Assembly: GCA_016700115.1 (NCBI GenBank)
Contig: CP064999.1
Coordinates: forward strand, 5,761,501-5,825,500
Source: Sphingobacteriales bacterium
Lineage (GTDB): Bacteria > Bacteroidota > Bacteroidia > Chitinophagales > UBA2359
Direction of reading: 5' to 3'
DNA length: 64,000 nucleotides
Shown piece by piece: positions 17,528 to 27,128 of this stretch. A program made the position numbers and the translations under genes. How positions within the stretch are numbered: the first letter of the stretch is position 1; the number at the start of each line of letters is the position of its first letter. The notes beneath the pieces are model-generated. The model worked only from the letters and a program-made list of their open reading frames with translations, was not told the DNA's origin and searched no databases.

Positions 17528-20431
17528 ATGACAATTGAACGGAACCCATCGAACGAATTTTTACAAAGACATATCGGACCCCGACCGGCAGATGTCAGGG
17601 AGATGCTCGACTTCATGGAACTTCAATCTCTGGCACAATTGATAGATCAAACTATACCCAAAGACATTCGTTATGATCGAGAACTGAGCCTCGGAGAACC
17701 TATGACCGAATTTGCCTATTTACAATACATTTCAGGAATAGCTGCCAAAAATAAAATCTGGAAAACATATATTGGCATGGGTTTTTATAACACCATTGTG
17801 CCGGCCGTTATTCAGCGGAATATTTTTGAAAATCCGGGATGGTACACTCAATATACACCCTATCAATCTGAAATAGCGCAAGGAAGGTTAGAGGCTTTGC
17901 TCAATTATCAGACTATGGTATCCGAACTTACGGCAATGCCCGTAGCCAATGCTTCTTTGTTAGACGAAGCGACGGCTGCCGCTGAGGCGATGCAAATGCT
18001 GCATCGGGTTAAAAACAAACGCCCGGGACAAAACTTCAATACTTTTTTGGTCTCCGATACCTGTCTTCCTGTAACTATTGATGTGTTGAGAACCCGCGCC
18101 ATTCCTTTGGGAATAGAAATTAAAATACAACCACACCGCGAGTTTGAGTTTAAGGGGAATGTGTTCGGATGCCTGTTGCAATATCCTGCGCATGACGGAG
18201 AGGTTCACTCATTTGCAGATTTGACCAAAACAGCTCACGAATCTGAAGTATATGTAGCCGTTGTTTCCGATTTGATGAGTCTGACCCTGTTAACTCCTCC
18301 CGGACAATGGGGAGCAGATGTAGTTGTTGGCAATAGTCAGCGTTTTGGCGTTCCTTTGGGTTACGGAGGTCCTCACGCCGCGTTCTTTGCCGCTCGTGAA
18401 GAGTTTGTAAGGCAAATACCCGGCCGTATCATCGGAGTATCGGTTGACCGGAGCGGTAAACAGGCTTTCAGAATGACTTTGCAAACCCGCGAACAACATA
18501 TTAAAAGGGATAAAGCTACCTCTAATATTTGTACGGCTCAGGCATTACTTTCTATTATGGCAGGAATGTATGCGGTTTATCACGGACCTGAAGGGTTAAA
18601 ACGAATTGCAGGACGCATCCATCATTTATGTGTCTTGTTGGAGGATTCGCTGCAAAAACTTGGTTATAGGCAGTTGAACCGTTATTATTTCGACACACTA
18701 CTGCTCGACCTCAGCCAACATGAAAGTACTTCGGGGTTGCGGGTTCGCAGGGTTGCCGAATCTGAGCAGGTCAATTTCCGTTATTTTGACAACCAACCCG
18801 ATCTAATCGGAATCAGTCTTGACGAATCTACGAATTTAGAGGATATCCAGCAAATTGTGCGGATTTTTGCAGAGGCTATCAATGAAAAAACACCGGATTT
18901 GGCAATGTTTGATGGGAAAATAAATGCAGTTAAACTGCCCGAAACGTTGAAAAGAAACGATGAATTTATGAGTCATCCGGTTTTTAGCAGTTATCATTCT
19001 GAAACGAGGATGATGCGATATATCAAAAAATTAGAAAGCCGCGATTTATCGCTGACCCGTTCAATGATACCATTGGGTTCATGTACCATGAAACTAAATG
19101 CTGCTGCCCAACTGATGCCGGTAAGTTTTCCGCAGTTCAGCAAAATGCACCCGTTTGTTCCCAAAGATCAGGCAGCCGGTTATCATCAGTTATTTGCAGA
19201 ACTTGAACAAGCATTGTGTGAGATTACGGGTTTTGCAGGCTGTTCTCTGCAACCTAATTCGGGCGCACAAGGTGAATATGCAGGGCTTATGACTATTCGA
19301 GGCTATCATCTGAGCATGGGTAACAATCATAGAAACATCACCCTGATACCTTCTTCGGCTCATGGAACAAATCCTGCAAGTGCGGTAATGGCAGGTATGG
19401 ATGTAGTGGTGGTAAAATGCGATGATCAAGGTAATATTGACCTGGAAGACCTTCAACAAAAAGCTGCGCAACATGCGAATAATTTATCTTCTCTGATGGT
19501 TACTTATCCATCTACTCATGGCGTATTTGAAGAAGGAATCAGACAGGCTTGTCAGATTATTCACCAATATGGGGGGCAGGTTTATATGGATGGTGCCAAT
19601 ATGAATGCACAAGTAGGTTTCACAAGTCCCGCCATGATCGGTGCCGATGTTTGTCATTTAAACTTGCACAAAACTTTTAGTATTCCACATGGGGGAGGAG
19701 GACCGGGAATGGGCCCTATATGTGTAGCAAAACACCTTGTCCCCTACCTCCCCAAGCATCGCTACCTGAACAATGAAACCCAAACACCTGAAACTGTTTT
19801 AACCTCTGCCCCTTGGGGAAGCGCGAGCATTTTGCTGATTTCCCATGCCTATATCAAATTGTTAGGCAGGGATGGGGTTAAATACGCAACCGCTATCGCC
19901 ATTCTCAATGCCAATTATATTAAACACCGGTTAAGTCAGCATTTCGATGTGCTTTATGTAGGTCAAAACGGAAGAGTTGCCCATGAACTCATTGTTGACC
20001 TCCGCGAATTTAAACGAAGCGTCGGCATAGAAGCTGAAGACGTAGCCAAAAGGTTAATGGATTACGGATTTCATGCCCCTACCGTTTCGTTTCCGGTACC
20101 CGGCACCATTATGATTGAACCAACCGAAAGCGAGGACAAAGAAGAACTCGACCGTTTTTGCGATGCCTTGATTGCCATCCGGAACGAAATTGCTGAAATT
20201 GAAAACGGAATTGCTGACACTGAGGACAATGTTCTAAAAAATGCACCGCATACCATTCACGAAATTACCGCCGATTATTGGCCACACAACTATACCCGTC
20301 AAAAAGCAGCCTATCCCCTGCCCTATCTGCATGACAATAAGTTTTGGACATTGGTAGCACGCATAGATAACACTTACGGAGACAGGCATTTAGTTTGTAC
20401 TTGTCCTCCCTTAGAAGCTTATTCAGATTGA
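17528..20431 (+). CDS. gcvP: Glycine dehydrogenase (decarboxylating), P protein
   Basis: PLP enzyme of the glycine cleavage system: decarboxylates glycine and passes the aminomethyl group to lipoyl-GcvH. At 967 residues it is the full-length single-chain form. Seen in the sequence: the N-terminal RHIGPR motif, YTPYQ(S)EIAQGRLEALLNYQ, NSQRFGVPLGYGGPHAAFFA, and the PLP-lysine segment LNLHKTFSIPHGGGGPGMGP with Lys715. The end is close to the normal LVCTCPP. The genes for GcvH and GcvT are not in the window, as is usual in Bacteroidota where they are scattered. A TPR gene follows after 35 bp. Confidence 0.98.
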   Translation: MTIERNPSNEFLQRHIGPRPADVREMLDFMELQSLAQLIDQTIPKDIRYDRELSLGEPMTEFAYLQYISGIAAKNKIWKTYIGMGFYNTIVPAVIQRNIFENPGWYTQYTPYQSEIAQGRLEALLNYQTMVSELTAMPVANASLLDEATAAAEAMQMLHRVKNKRPGQNFNTFLVSDTCLPVTIDVLRTRAIPLGIEIKIQPHREFEFKGNVFGCLLQYPAHDGEVHSFADLTKTAHESEVYVAVVSDLMSLTLLTPPGQWGADVVVGNSQRFGVPLGYGGPHAAFFAAREEFVRQIPGRIIGVSVDRSGKQAFRMTLQTREQHIKRDKATSNICTAQALLSIMAGMYAVYHGPEGLKRIAGRIHHLCVLLEDSLQKLGYRQLNRYYFDTLLLDLSQHESTSGLRVRRVAESEQVNFRYFDNQPDLIGISLDESTNLEDIQQIVRIFAEAINEKTPDLAMFDGKINAVKLPETLKRNDEFMSHPVFSSYHSETRMMRYIKKLESRDLSLTRSMIPLGSCTMKLNAAAQLMPVSFPQFSKMHPFVPKDQAAGYHQLFAELEQALCEITGFAGCSLQPNSGAQGEYAGLMTIRGYHLSMGNNHRNITLIPSSAHGTNPASAVMAGMDVVVVKCDDQGNIDLEDLQQKAAQHANNLSSLMVTYPSTHGVFEEGIRQACQIIHQYGGQVYMDGANMNAQVGFTSPAMIGADVCHLNLHKTFSIPHGGGGPGMGPICVAKHLVPYLPKHRYLNNETQTPETVLTSAPWGSASILLISHAYIKLLGRDGVKYATAIAILNANYIKHRLSQHFDVLYVGQNGRVAHELIVDLREFKRSVGIEAEDVAKRLMDYGFHAPTVSFPVPGTIMIEPTESEDKEELDRFCDALIAIRNEIAEIENGIADTEDNVLKNAPHTIHEITADYWPHNYTRQKAAYPLPYLHDNKFWTLVARIDNTYGDRHLVCTCPPLEAYSD

Positions 20432-20466
20432 TTATTGTCTGTTCACCCGATTAATCGAAACAGAAT

Positions 20467-21657
20467 ATGTACAACGAATCCGCTATCAAGCATTTTGTTT
20501 TGGGTAACCAAAAATTTGAAGCCAAAGATTTCGAAGGAGCAATCAATGAGTACCGTGAGGCAATCATTGCTGAACCAAATTATTACGAAGCTTTTATTGC
20601 ACGAGGATTGGCAAAAATAGAACTGTTTCGATATGGAGCTGCGATGTCCGATTTTGATGATGCGGTAAGACTTCGTCCCAATGAACCTGAGGCTTATAAA
20701 AAAAGAGGCGCGTTAAACCTCGAACTCAGCGAATTTAAAGATTCTATTCCCGATTTAACACAAGCCATTAAACTGTCTCCTTCTGATTTTGAATTGTATA
20801 AATTCCGGGCTGAGGCAAAATTTAATCTCAACAAATTAGAATCAGCAATAAGCGATTATTCTAAAGCCATTGATCTTCAACCTGATGATGCAGAAATTTT
20901 TTTCGATCGGGGTCTTGCATTTCAGGAAGCGGGTCAATATGAAAAAGCATTAGACGATTATACGCACTCCATTGCACTTGACCCAACATCTGCTCTTACT
21001 TATAAGTACCGCGGGGTTTTATACTATATGTTGGATCAGTTCACACTTGCTATTGCTGATTTTGACAAAGCTATCGAACTAAGACCAAATTATCAGGAAG
21101 CGTACCGATTCAGAGGTGATGTTTTCAAAGCATCCGAAGATTTTCAGGCTGCATTAATTGATTACAACCGGGCTATCGAACTGAAACCTCACGATCACGA
21201 AGCCTTGTTTAACCGCGCTTATGTACTCGATGTTTTAGGAAATATACCTGCAGCCATAGAAGATTACAACAAAGTAGTTATTTACAATAAGGATTTAGCT
21301 GAGGCCTGGTATAACCGGGCAGCCCTTCATTTCGGATTAAAAAACTATGCTGCTGCACTTCAGGACTATGACAAAGCAGCAGCTTTAGCACCTGATGCCT
21401 CAACATATTTTAACCGCGGACTGACCAAAGAAAATCTGTCAGACTATTCAGGTGCCATTGAAGATTATACCCGGGCTATTGGCCTTAATCCTGATGATGG
21501 GGATTTTTATCAGCGAAGAGGTTTTTCAAAAGAAAAAAACGGCGACTTAAAGGGGGCAATAGCTGACTTTAAATCTGCTTTGAAAGCTATGCCCGAAAAC
21601 AAACGCCTAATTCAGCGAATTAGTAATCTGGAAAAACAGCTAAACTCTGACAAATGA
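20467..21657 (+). CDS. TPR repeat protein
   Basis: A 396-residue protein made almost entirely of tetratricopeptide repeats, about eleven units of 34 residues (for example AISDYSKAIDLQPDDAEIFFDRGLAFQEAGQYEKALDDYTHSIALDP). No signal peptide, so it is probably cytosolic, acting as a protein-interaction scaffold. It lies 35 bp after gcvP and could be cotranscribed, though no functional link to glycine cleavage is known. Last repeats end in ALKAMPENKRLIQRISNLEKQ, the usual capping helix. Confidence 0.9.
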   Translation: MYNESAIKHFVLGNQKFEAKDFEGAINEYREAIIAEPNYYEAFIARGLAKIELFRYGAAMSDFDDAVRLRPNEPEAYKKRGALNLELSEFKDSIPDLTQAIKLSPSDFELYKFRAEAKFNLNKLESAISDYSKAIDLQPDDAEIFFDRGLAFQEAGQYEKALDDYTHSIALDPTSALTYKYRGVLYYMLDQFTLAIADFDKAIELRPNYQEAYRFRGDVFKASEDFQAALIDYNRAIELKPHDHEALFNRAYVLDVLGNIPAAIEDYNKVVIYNKDLAEAWYNRAALHFGLKNYAAALQDYDKAAALAPDASTYFNRGLTKENLSDYSGAIEDYTRAIGLNPDDGDFYQRRGFSKEKNGDLKGAIADFKSALKAMPENKRLIQRISNLEKQLNSDK

Positions 21658-21844
21658 GAATATAACAGTTCAATTCATCTGACTTACAGTAAAAAATTCT
21701 GTTTTTTGGCATTAAATTAGTGCCTTTAAAACAGATGATTGCATTTTAGTTGCAAATAATTCTTTTCCGGGAATTTTATTATTTTATATCGGATATTAAA
21801 GTAGGTGCAAAAACAAAAAAATACATACTTTTACCGCAAAGTTT

Positions 21845-21874
21845 TTTGCTTGTTAGTCAAATTACCTATCTTTA
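21845..21874 (+). promoter_or_regulatory. Promoter of the 1428-aa secreted protein
   Basis: TTTG (21845-21848), 18 bp, then TATCTTTA (21867-21874), a near-consensus Bacteroidota promoter giving a leader of about 40 nt before ATG 21923. The upstream stretch TACTTTTACC near 21829 could be a second one. Confidence 0.5.
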
Positions 21875-21922
21875 CCCCCAAAGTTCACTGAAATTAATCT
21901 AAAAGTTAATAAACATTTTATT

Positions 21923-24900
21923 ATGAAGAAAAATCTATTAGCAACTCTTTTAACCCTGTTTGTACTTTTCGGTATCGGTACCGGAAATGTATTTGCGCAG
22001 GGGCCAACACCTCCGGCATCTTCATGCGGATACGCAACACAAGTGCCTACGGTTGTAGCTGAGCTTTGTTCAGATGGCTCCACAACAATGCCGGCAGATC
22101 CCGGTACAGGCGCTCCAAACTATGCGTATTTCATAACTTCAATTCCTGACACCGTAATTTTAGGTGTTGTGGAAGCCGGTGATGTTTTTGACGCTGCGGC
22201 TATGGGGTTAAGTGAAGGCACTGTAGTGAATGTAACCGGATTTGGTTATGACCAATCCAACATTTTAGCCATCATTACTGCGGTGGGAAGTAGCGGACTT
22301 TGCCCTGTTGTGCTTGATCCGGTTGTTTGCGCCACTTTGGCAGGTGTTACATCAGCAGATTTGAATACACTCTTGGAATTAGCCTCTACTTTTAATGACG
22401 GCGCACCTGTTACAATTAACGGTCTTCTGGGATTGATAGGAACTGTTGAAGGACTTGGAGGAATCTTGGGAGCTCCTGCTCCCTGCTATTCTATCACTGC
22501 TTATTTAGATTACCAAGCCACCGTTATAGCTTGTGCAACTGCTTGCGAAGCAAGCGTTGGTACTATTGTACCCCCTGCCAACCTGTTCGCTTGCAATGAC
22601 GGCAGCAATGCCGGTGATTTGGCTGTAGCTATTCCAACTGACACAAATACTTCTGACTATTTGTTTATTGTAACCGGTAACGGTACCGACCCGAACGGCG
22701 ATCCTTTAATTCAAGGTGTTAGCTACGATGGCACATTCGATTTTACCGGCTTGCCGGATGGAGATTATTGCTATTGGGGCTTTGCTTACAGTCAAACTGA
22801 ATTAGATGCTATGGCTGCTGCCCTTAATGGACTTTTGCCTATCTTAAGTTTACCTACAATTCCTATTCCTGCCGATTTGGGTGTAATTTTCGATACCTTC
22901 GGCGGCTTAATTCCCGACTTAACCATTCCGGCTATCTTTGGTCTTTTAGCAGAACCTCCTATTCCTCTGCCAGAATTGTGCTATGCCATCAATGATGTAG
23001 CAGACTATTGTGTAACTTTAGGTACTTGCGCACTTCCTTGCGAAGTGGATGGAGGTCAGCTTAGCACTACCGATGCTACCACATTCTGTAATGATGATGT
23101 AATCGAAGATTATGTAACCGTTACTACCACAGGTGGTGAAGGCGGAGAATTGCTGATTAATATCGTTTATGATGCCACAAAAGGTACAACCGGTTTAGTT
23201 GGCTCTGACAAAGTGTATATTCATTCCGGAGCAGGCACAAGCGGCCCCGGCAGTGCTTGGGAAGCTGTTATAGGTAATTGGGGACAAGACGATGGTATCG
23301 GAGAAATGACAGAGATTGCCGACGATATGTGGGCAATTACCGTTAGTGCAGAATATTATGGATTGGCTGCGGGTACCACTATTTACGGAATTGGAATGGT
23401 ATTCAGAAATGCTGCAGGTAATCTTGAAGGCAAAGACTACAACAATCAGGACATTTACATTCGTGAAATCAATACCGGTTCTCCCGTGGCTCAACAAGCC
23501 GATGGAAGTCCTTTCGATGGTGTCTTTGCAGATTTGTCTTCAACTGTTGCTTACGAATACATCGTAACCGATGCCGATGGTAATGTTTTATTTGGTCCCG
23601 ATCCAAGCGCTACCTTTGACTTTAATGGCGCTCCTGCCGGAGTTTATTTTATTTATGGTATTGCTTATGAAGGAACTATTTTGGTTGGCGATAATATCAG
23701 CGATATTACCGGTGATTGTTACGATCTGTCTTCAAATGCTTTGATTATTTTAGTGGAAGAGTGCGGTGTTGTCTGCGAAGCGAATGCCGGTGTAATGACA
23801 CCAACCGGTACCACTACAATTTGTCAGGACGGCATAGTTAGCGCTATTTGCGTTGATGGTAATAATACAAGCCCTGATTTTTCTACAGTTTTTGTAGCTA
23901 CGCTTCCGAGCCTAGATATCATAGGTTTTGCTCCTGTTTGTGAGGATCTTGACCTATTTGAAGTACCTCCCGGACAATACAATTTATATTGTTTAAATTA
24001 TGCAACAGCAGACGAGGGAGCCATTGTTGCTCTTGTAGATGGTGGTGGCAATTTAACCGATTTGATTGCAATAGTAAACGATGGAACGGTTTGTGCAGAT
24101 ATAGCTGAAACAAGCGTTACCATTACCATTGTTGAGGCTTCTGATCCTTTTTGCAGTGGTTATCCTGGCTTAGTCGCTTCGGATGCATCAACTACTATCG
24201 GAGGTGCTCAATATGTAGTAGTTTTCACCATTGTTGATGGTAGCGGAGACTATACCATATCTCCCGAAGGCACTTTCGATGGAACTACCTATGTGAGCAA
24301 TCCAATCAATTGTAATACCGATGCTTCATTTACCGTAACCGATAATTTAAGCGGGCAAGTCGTAACTGTAACTGCAGTATCTCCTTGTGCCGTTGCATGC
24401 GAAGCAAATTATGGTGATGTTGCCTTTGGTGAAACCACACTTTGCGAAGGCACAAACAGCGACCCCGTTGTTGCTTCGGGTGATAATACTGAAGGATTTT
24501 CAACTTACTTAGTGATTACTCAAGGTGTTGAACTGACAATTTTGGAAGTTGTTGGACAAGGAAGTATTAATTTCTCTGCTTATGCTCCCGGTAATTACAC
24601 TGTTCATGCTTTCAACATTTCAGATGCTGACTTCCCCACTGTTGCAGCCCTTTTAGGAGGCGGAACAGTTACCGGTGGAGATGTTGCTCAATTGATTGCT
24701 GATGGCGATATCTGTGCAGAATTAGATGTTACAGGAATTGCATTTACCATTCTTGATAGTACGGATCCTGCTTGTCAGGTTACTCCTACTTGCGATACCA
24801 ATCCTATCGTCATCTTCCTCGATCCGGCTTGTGATAATGTTACAGGTACCGTTGACTTGTCTGTAACTGTTACCGGAGGTTTCCCTGACGATACAGATGG

Positions 24901-26209
24901 TTATTACATTGCAGGAACGCTATTTGGTACCAATACTTCAGAACAAGGTAATCCATTTGTAATTCCGGGTCTTGCCGATCAGGATGCTTACCTGATCATC
25001 ATTTCTGATGCAGCAGGTTGTGTTACTACCATAGAAGGAACTACCAATTGTACTAAATGTCCTGAAAATACGATGGGTGATATGCCTGCCGATTTAGTAG
25101 TCGCTTGTCATAACGGATCTGTTGCCTCCACACTTAGTTCTTCTACATTGGAAGAAGGATCTTTTGTAGGCTATGCTTTACATACAACAGAAACCGTATC
25201 TGCAGCCAATATTTTGGCTGAAAGCACAAGTGGTAGTTTTAGCTTTGACTTTGGCGGAGCTTACAATACCGTTTACTACATCACCGCTTTGGCAGGTAAT
25301 GTAGATGACAATGGCAATGGTGTTCCCGACATTTCTAACGAATGTACTACCAGATCAGCAACATCTACCCCCGTTGTTTTCCTTTCTCCCGTTATGATTA
25401 CAGTTGGCGCTCCTCAATGCGATAATACAACCGGTCTGACTACCTATGCATTTTCCGTTAGCGGAGGTTATCCTTCATTTGAACCCAGTGCTACCTATAC
25501 TCTAAGTGGTGAAATCAACAGTTCAGGCGAAACTTATGCCGGTATTTCTTATTCTACTCCGCAAATTGGTGATGCAACAACCTGGATTTTAACTGCTGCC
25601 GATGATTATGGTTGTACTTCTGATACTTATTCTGCCACAACCAACTGTGAAAAAGGTAACTATGTATCTTGGTTATCATTTACAGGAAAAGTTCAGGATA
25701 ACGGCAACTTATTGAAATGGGTAACTGCTACCGAAGTAGATAACGACTACTTTTCTCTCGAGCGTTCTTTGGACGGAATTAACTTTACCGAAATTTATCG
25801 CACTGAAGGTGCAGGTACAACAACAGTTACCAGCAGCTATCAGTTCTTAGATCAAAACGCTCCTTCCGGTATCAGCTATTATCGTGTAACTCAGGTTGAC
25901 TTTGACGGACAATTCAGCAGCACCGAAATCATCGCACTTACCCGCAATCGAATTGCATTTGGTATTGGCGGTGTAGCTCCGGTTCCGACTTCTGACTTTG
26001 CTCAATTGACCATCAATGCAGACGAAAACAAAACACTTACTGTAGAACTTTATGACGTTACAGGACGTATGGTCAGCACTCAGCAAGCAGATGTTAATGA
26101 CGGAGTAAATACTGTTACTATGGATGTTCGCAGTTTGCCAGCCGGCATGTACTTTGTTAAAGTTTCTGATGGCAACTTCTCAGCTACCGAACGTATTGTT
26201 AAACAATAG
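21923..26209 (+). CDS. Large secreted cysteine-module protein with T9SS tail
   Basis: A 1428-residue surface or released protein. The signal peptide ends near residue 25 (GTGNVFAQ). The body is a chain of modules each opening with a motif like CEASVGTIVPPANLFACNDG (also CEVDGGQLSTTDATTFCNDD, CEANAGVMTPTGTTTICQDG, CEANYGDVAFGETTLCEGTN) and containing FDF.G.P.G.Y...GIAY. Between about residues 410 and 530 one module is interrupted by a separate domain (VYIHSGAGTSGPGSAWEAVI ... GIGMVFRNAAGNLEGKD) of a carbohydrate-binding type seen in Bacteroidota secreted proteins. The C-terminus (VAPVPTSDFAQLTI ... LPAGMYFVKVSDG ... ERIVKQ) is a Por tail. Probably adhesive; no catalytic site seen. Confidence 0.85.
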   Translation: MKKNLLATLLTLFVLFGIGTGNVFAQGPTPPASSCGYATQVPTVVAELCSDGSTTMPADPGTGAPNYAYFITSIPDTVILGVVEAGDVFDAAAMGLSEGTVVNVTGFGYDQSNILAIITAVGSSGLCPVVLDPVVCATLAGVTSADLNTLLELASTFNDGAPVTINGLLGLIGTVEGLGGILGAPAPCYSITAYLDYQATVIACATACEASVGTIVPPANLFACNDGSNAGDLAVAIPTDTNTSDYLFIVTGNGTDPNGDPLIQGVSYDGTFDFTGLPDGDYCYWGFAYSQTELDAMAAALNGLLPILSLPTIPIPADLGVIFDTFGGLIPDLTIPAIFGLLAEPPIPLPELCYAINDVADYCVTLGTCALPCEVDGGQLSTTDATTFCNDDVIEDYVTVTTTGGEGGELLINIVYDATKGTTGLVGSDKVYIHSGAGTSGPGSAWEAVIGNWGQDDGIGEMTEIADDMWAITVSAEYYGLAAGTTIYGIGMVFRNAAGNLEGKDYNNQDIYIREINTGSPVAQQADGSPFDGVFADLSSTVAYEYIVTDADGNVLFGPDPSATFDFNGAPAGVYFIYGIAYEGTILVGDNISDITGDCYDLSSNALIILVEECGVVCEANAGVMTPTGTTTICQDGIVSAICVDGNNTSPDFSTVFVATLPSLDIIGFAPVCEDLDLFEVPPGQYNLYCLNYATADEGAIVALVDGGGNLTDLIAIVNDGTVCADIAETSVTITIVEASDPFCSGYPGLVASDASTTIGGAQYVVVFTIVDGSGDYTISPEGTFDGTTYVSNPINCNTDASFTVTDNLSGQVVTVTAVSPCAVACEANYGDVAFGETTLCEGTNSDPVVASGDNTEGFSTYLVITQGVELTILEVVGQGSINFSAYAPGNYTVHAFNISDADFPTVAALLGGGTVTGGDVAQLIADGDICAELDVTGIAFTILDSTDPACQVTPTCDTNPIVIFLDPACDNVTGTVDLSVTVTGGFPDDTDGYYIAGTLFGTNTSEQGNPFVIPGLADQDAYLIIISDAAGCVTTIEGTTNCTKCPENTMGDMPADLVVACHNGSVASTLSSSTLEEGSFVGYALHTTETVSAANILAESTSGSFSFDFGGAYNTVYYITALAGNVDDNGNGVPDISNECTTRSATSTPVVFLSPVMITVGAPQCDNTTGLTTYAFSVSGGYPSFEPSATYTLSGEINSSGETYAGISYSTPQIGDATTWILTAADDYGCTSDTYSATTNCEKGNYVSWLSFTGKVQDNGNLLKWVTATEVDNDYFSLERSLDGINFTEIYRTEGAGTTTVTSSYQFLDQNAPSGISYYRVTQVDFDGQFSSTEIIALTRNRIAFGIGGVAPVPTSDFAQLTINADENKTLTVELYDVTGRMVSTQQADVNDGVNTVTMDVRSLPAGMYFVKVSDGNFSATERIVKQ

Positions 26210-26242
26210 TTCATTTGCCGTACTTAACGGTTTTAGATAAAC

Positions 26243-26279
26243 AAAGCCCCGAACTTTCATTAGTTCGGGGCTTTTGTTT
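26243..26279 (+). terminator. Rho-independent terminator after the 1428-aa gene
   Basis: A 13-bp perfect stem, AAAGCCCCGAACT (26243-26255) with AGTTCGGGGCTTT (26262-26274), a 6-base loop and a T-run after it. Confidence 0.9.
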
Positions 26280-26372
26280 TTAAAAAGTCACTCATTTCTC
26301 ATACAGATATTTTATTGCGATTAGCTTATTCAAATTTGTTTGAACTAATTGCGTTCTATCTATGGTCAAAGT

Positions 26373-26558
26373 TTACATCCCTTCGTGGTTCTTAAAAGAA
26401 TAACAAGATTCTTCAGACAGAATCAAGCTATGCGCCTTGCCTCCAAATGTTAAATGGACTTTTACAACCCTGCCATCAGTAAAATCAACGCCCCATTCAT
26501 ATTACAAAGTTTGAATGGTTTCGGGTGAAAAGGACCTGTTCATAGGTTTAAAATCCAT
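26373..26558 (-). pseudogene. Decayed short gene joined to the 21-bp repeat array
   Basis: On the minus strand ATG 26558 reads MDFKPMNRSFSPETIQTL, then an in-frame TAA, then YEWGVDFTDGRVVKVHLTFG and SEESCYSFKNHEGM to a TAA at 26373. The same frame extends upstream into the repeat array without a stop for several units (NVLQG-GPEVLRM), so the array may once have been its 5' coding part. No family recognised. Confidence 0.4.
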
Positions 26559-26828
26559 CCGCAAAACTTCAGGTCCACCCTGCAATACATTTTTTTCTCC
26601 CTGAATAGATTTTTTGTGCCTCCGTAATGACTTGTTATACCCTTGCATTATATAAAATCACCTTTGCAACGACTCACTGCACCTGTGCAATGACTTAAAT
26701 TGCCACCTCAAAGGTTCATTGAGCCTCTGCAAAAGCTCTATTCGCCCCTTCAATACATCAATGCACCCCTTCAAAAACATAGTGTACCCCCGCAATGACG
26801 TAGAGTTCCCCTGCAAAAGATTTATGTC
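26557..26828 (-). repeat. Array of about 12 degenerate 21-bp repeats
   Basis: Units begin at 26578, 26599, 26619, 26641, 26661, 26682, 26703, 26724, 26745, 26766, 26787 and 26808; the last eight are exactly 21 bp apart. Each starts with a run like CCCCTGCAATGAC followed by a variable half. A thirteenth weak unit precedes them at 26557. On the minus strand the eight in-phase units translate to heptapeptides with a fixed fifth Leu: DINLLQG, NSTSLRG, YTMFLKG, CIDVLKG, RIELLQR and so on. Not a CRISPR: no separate repeat and spacer parts. Confidence 0.75.
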
Positions 26829-27128
26829 AACCAAAATTTTTGCCTTTAATCCACCTTTTTTTTAATGAAATTAACCCTGAATAGCTCCTATTATATTGAG
26901 CGCAAAGGGATAATCTTTAAATTTAAGCTTTCAAACTTTATGGAACTGAACAACAAAGGGTTGGCTAACTGATTTTATTTGCTTTGGTTAATGTATAATG
27001 CTGAAAGAGAAAAAATTTCAGAAATATAACCAGTAATAAGGAATAAACCTGTTACTTAAATTGTCCAATTTTGTATTTATAAAGCCCATTCAAAACCAAA
27101 AATTTTTACCTCTCAAAAAAAATGGAAA
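26829..27128. other. Gap upstream of the CotH gene
   Basis: AT-rich sequence with no gene recognised. A TTTG near 27073 and TATTTATAAAG downstream may form a weak promoter for the gene at 27129, but no full TAnnTTTG box is evident. Confidence 0.35.
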
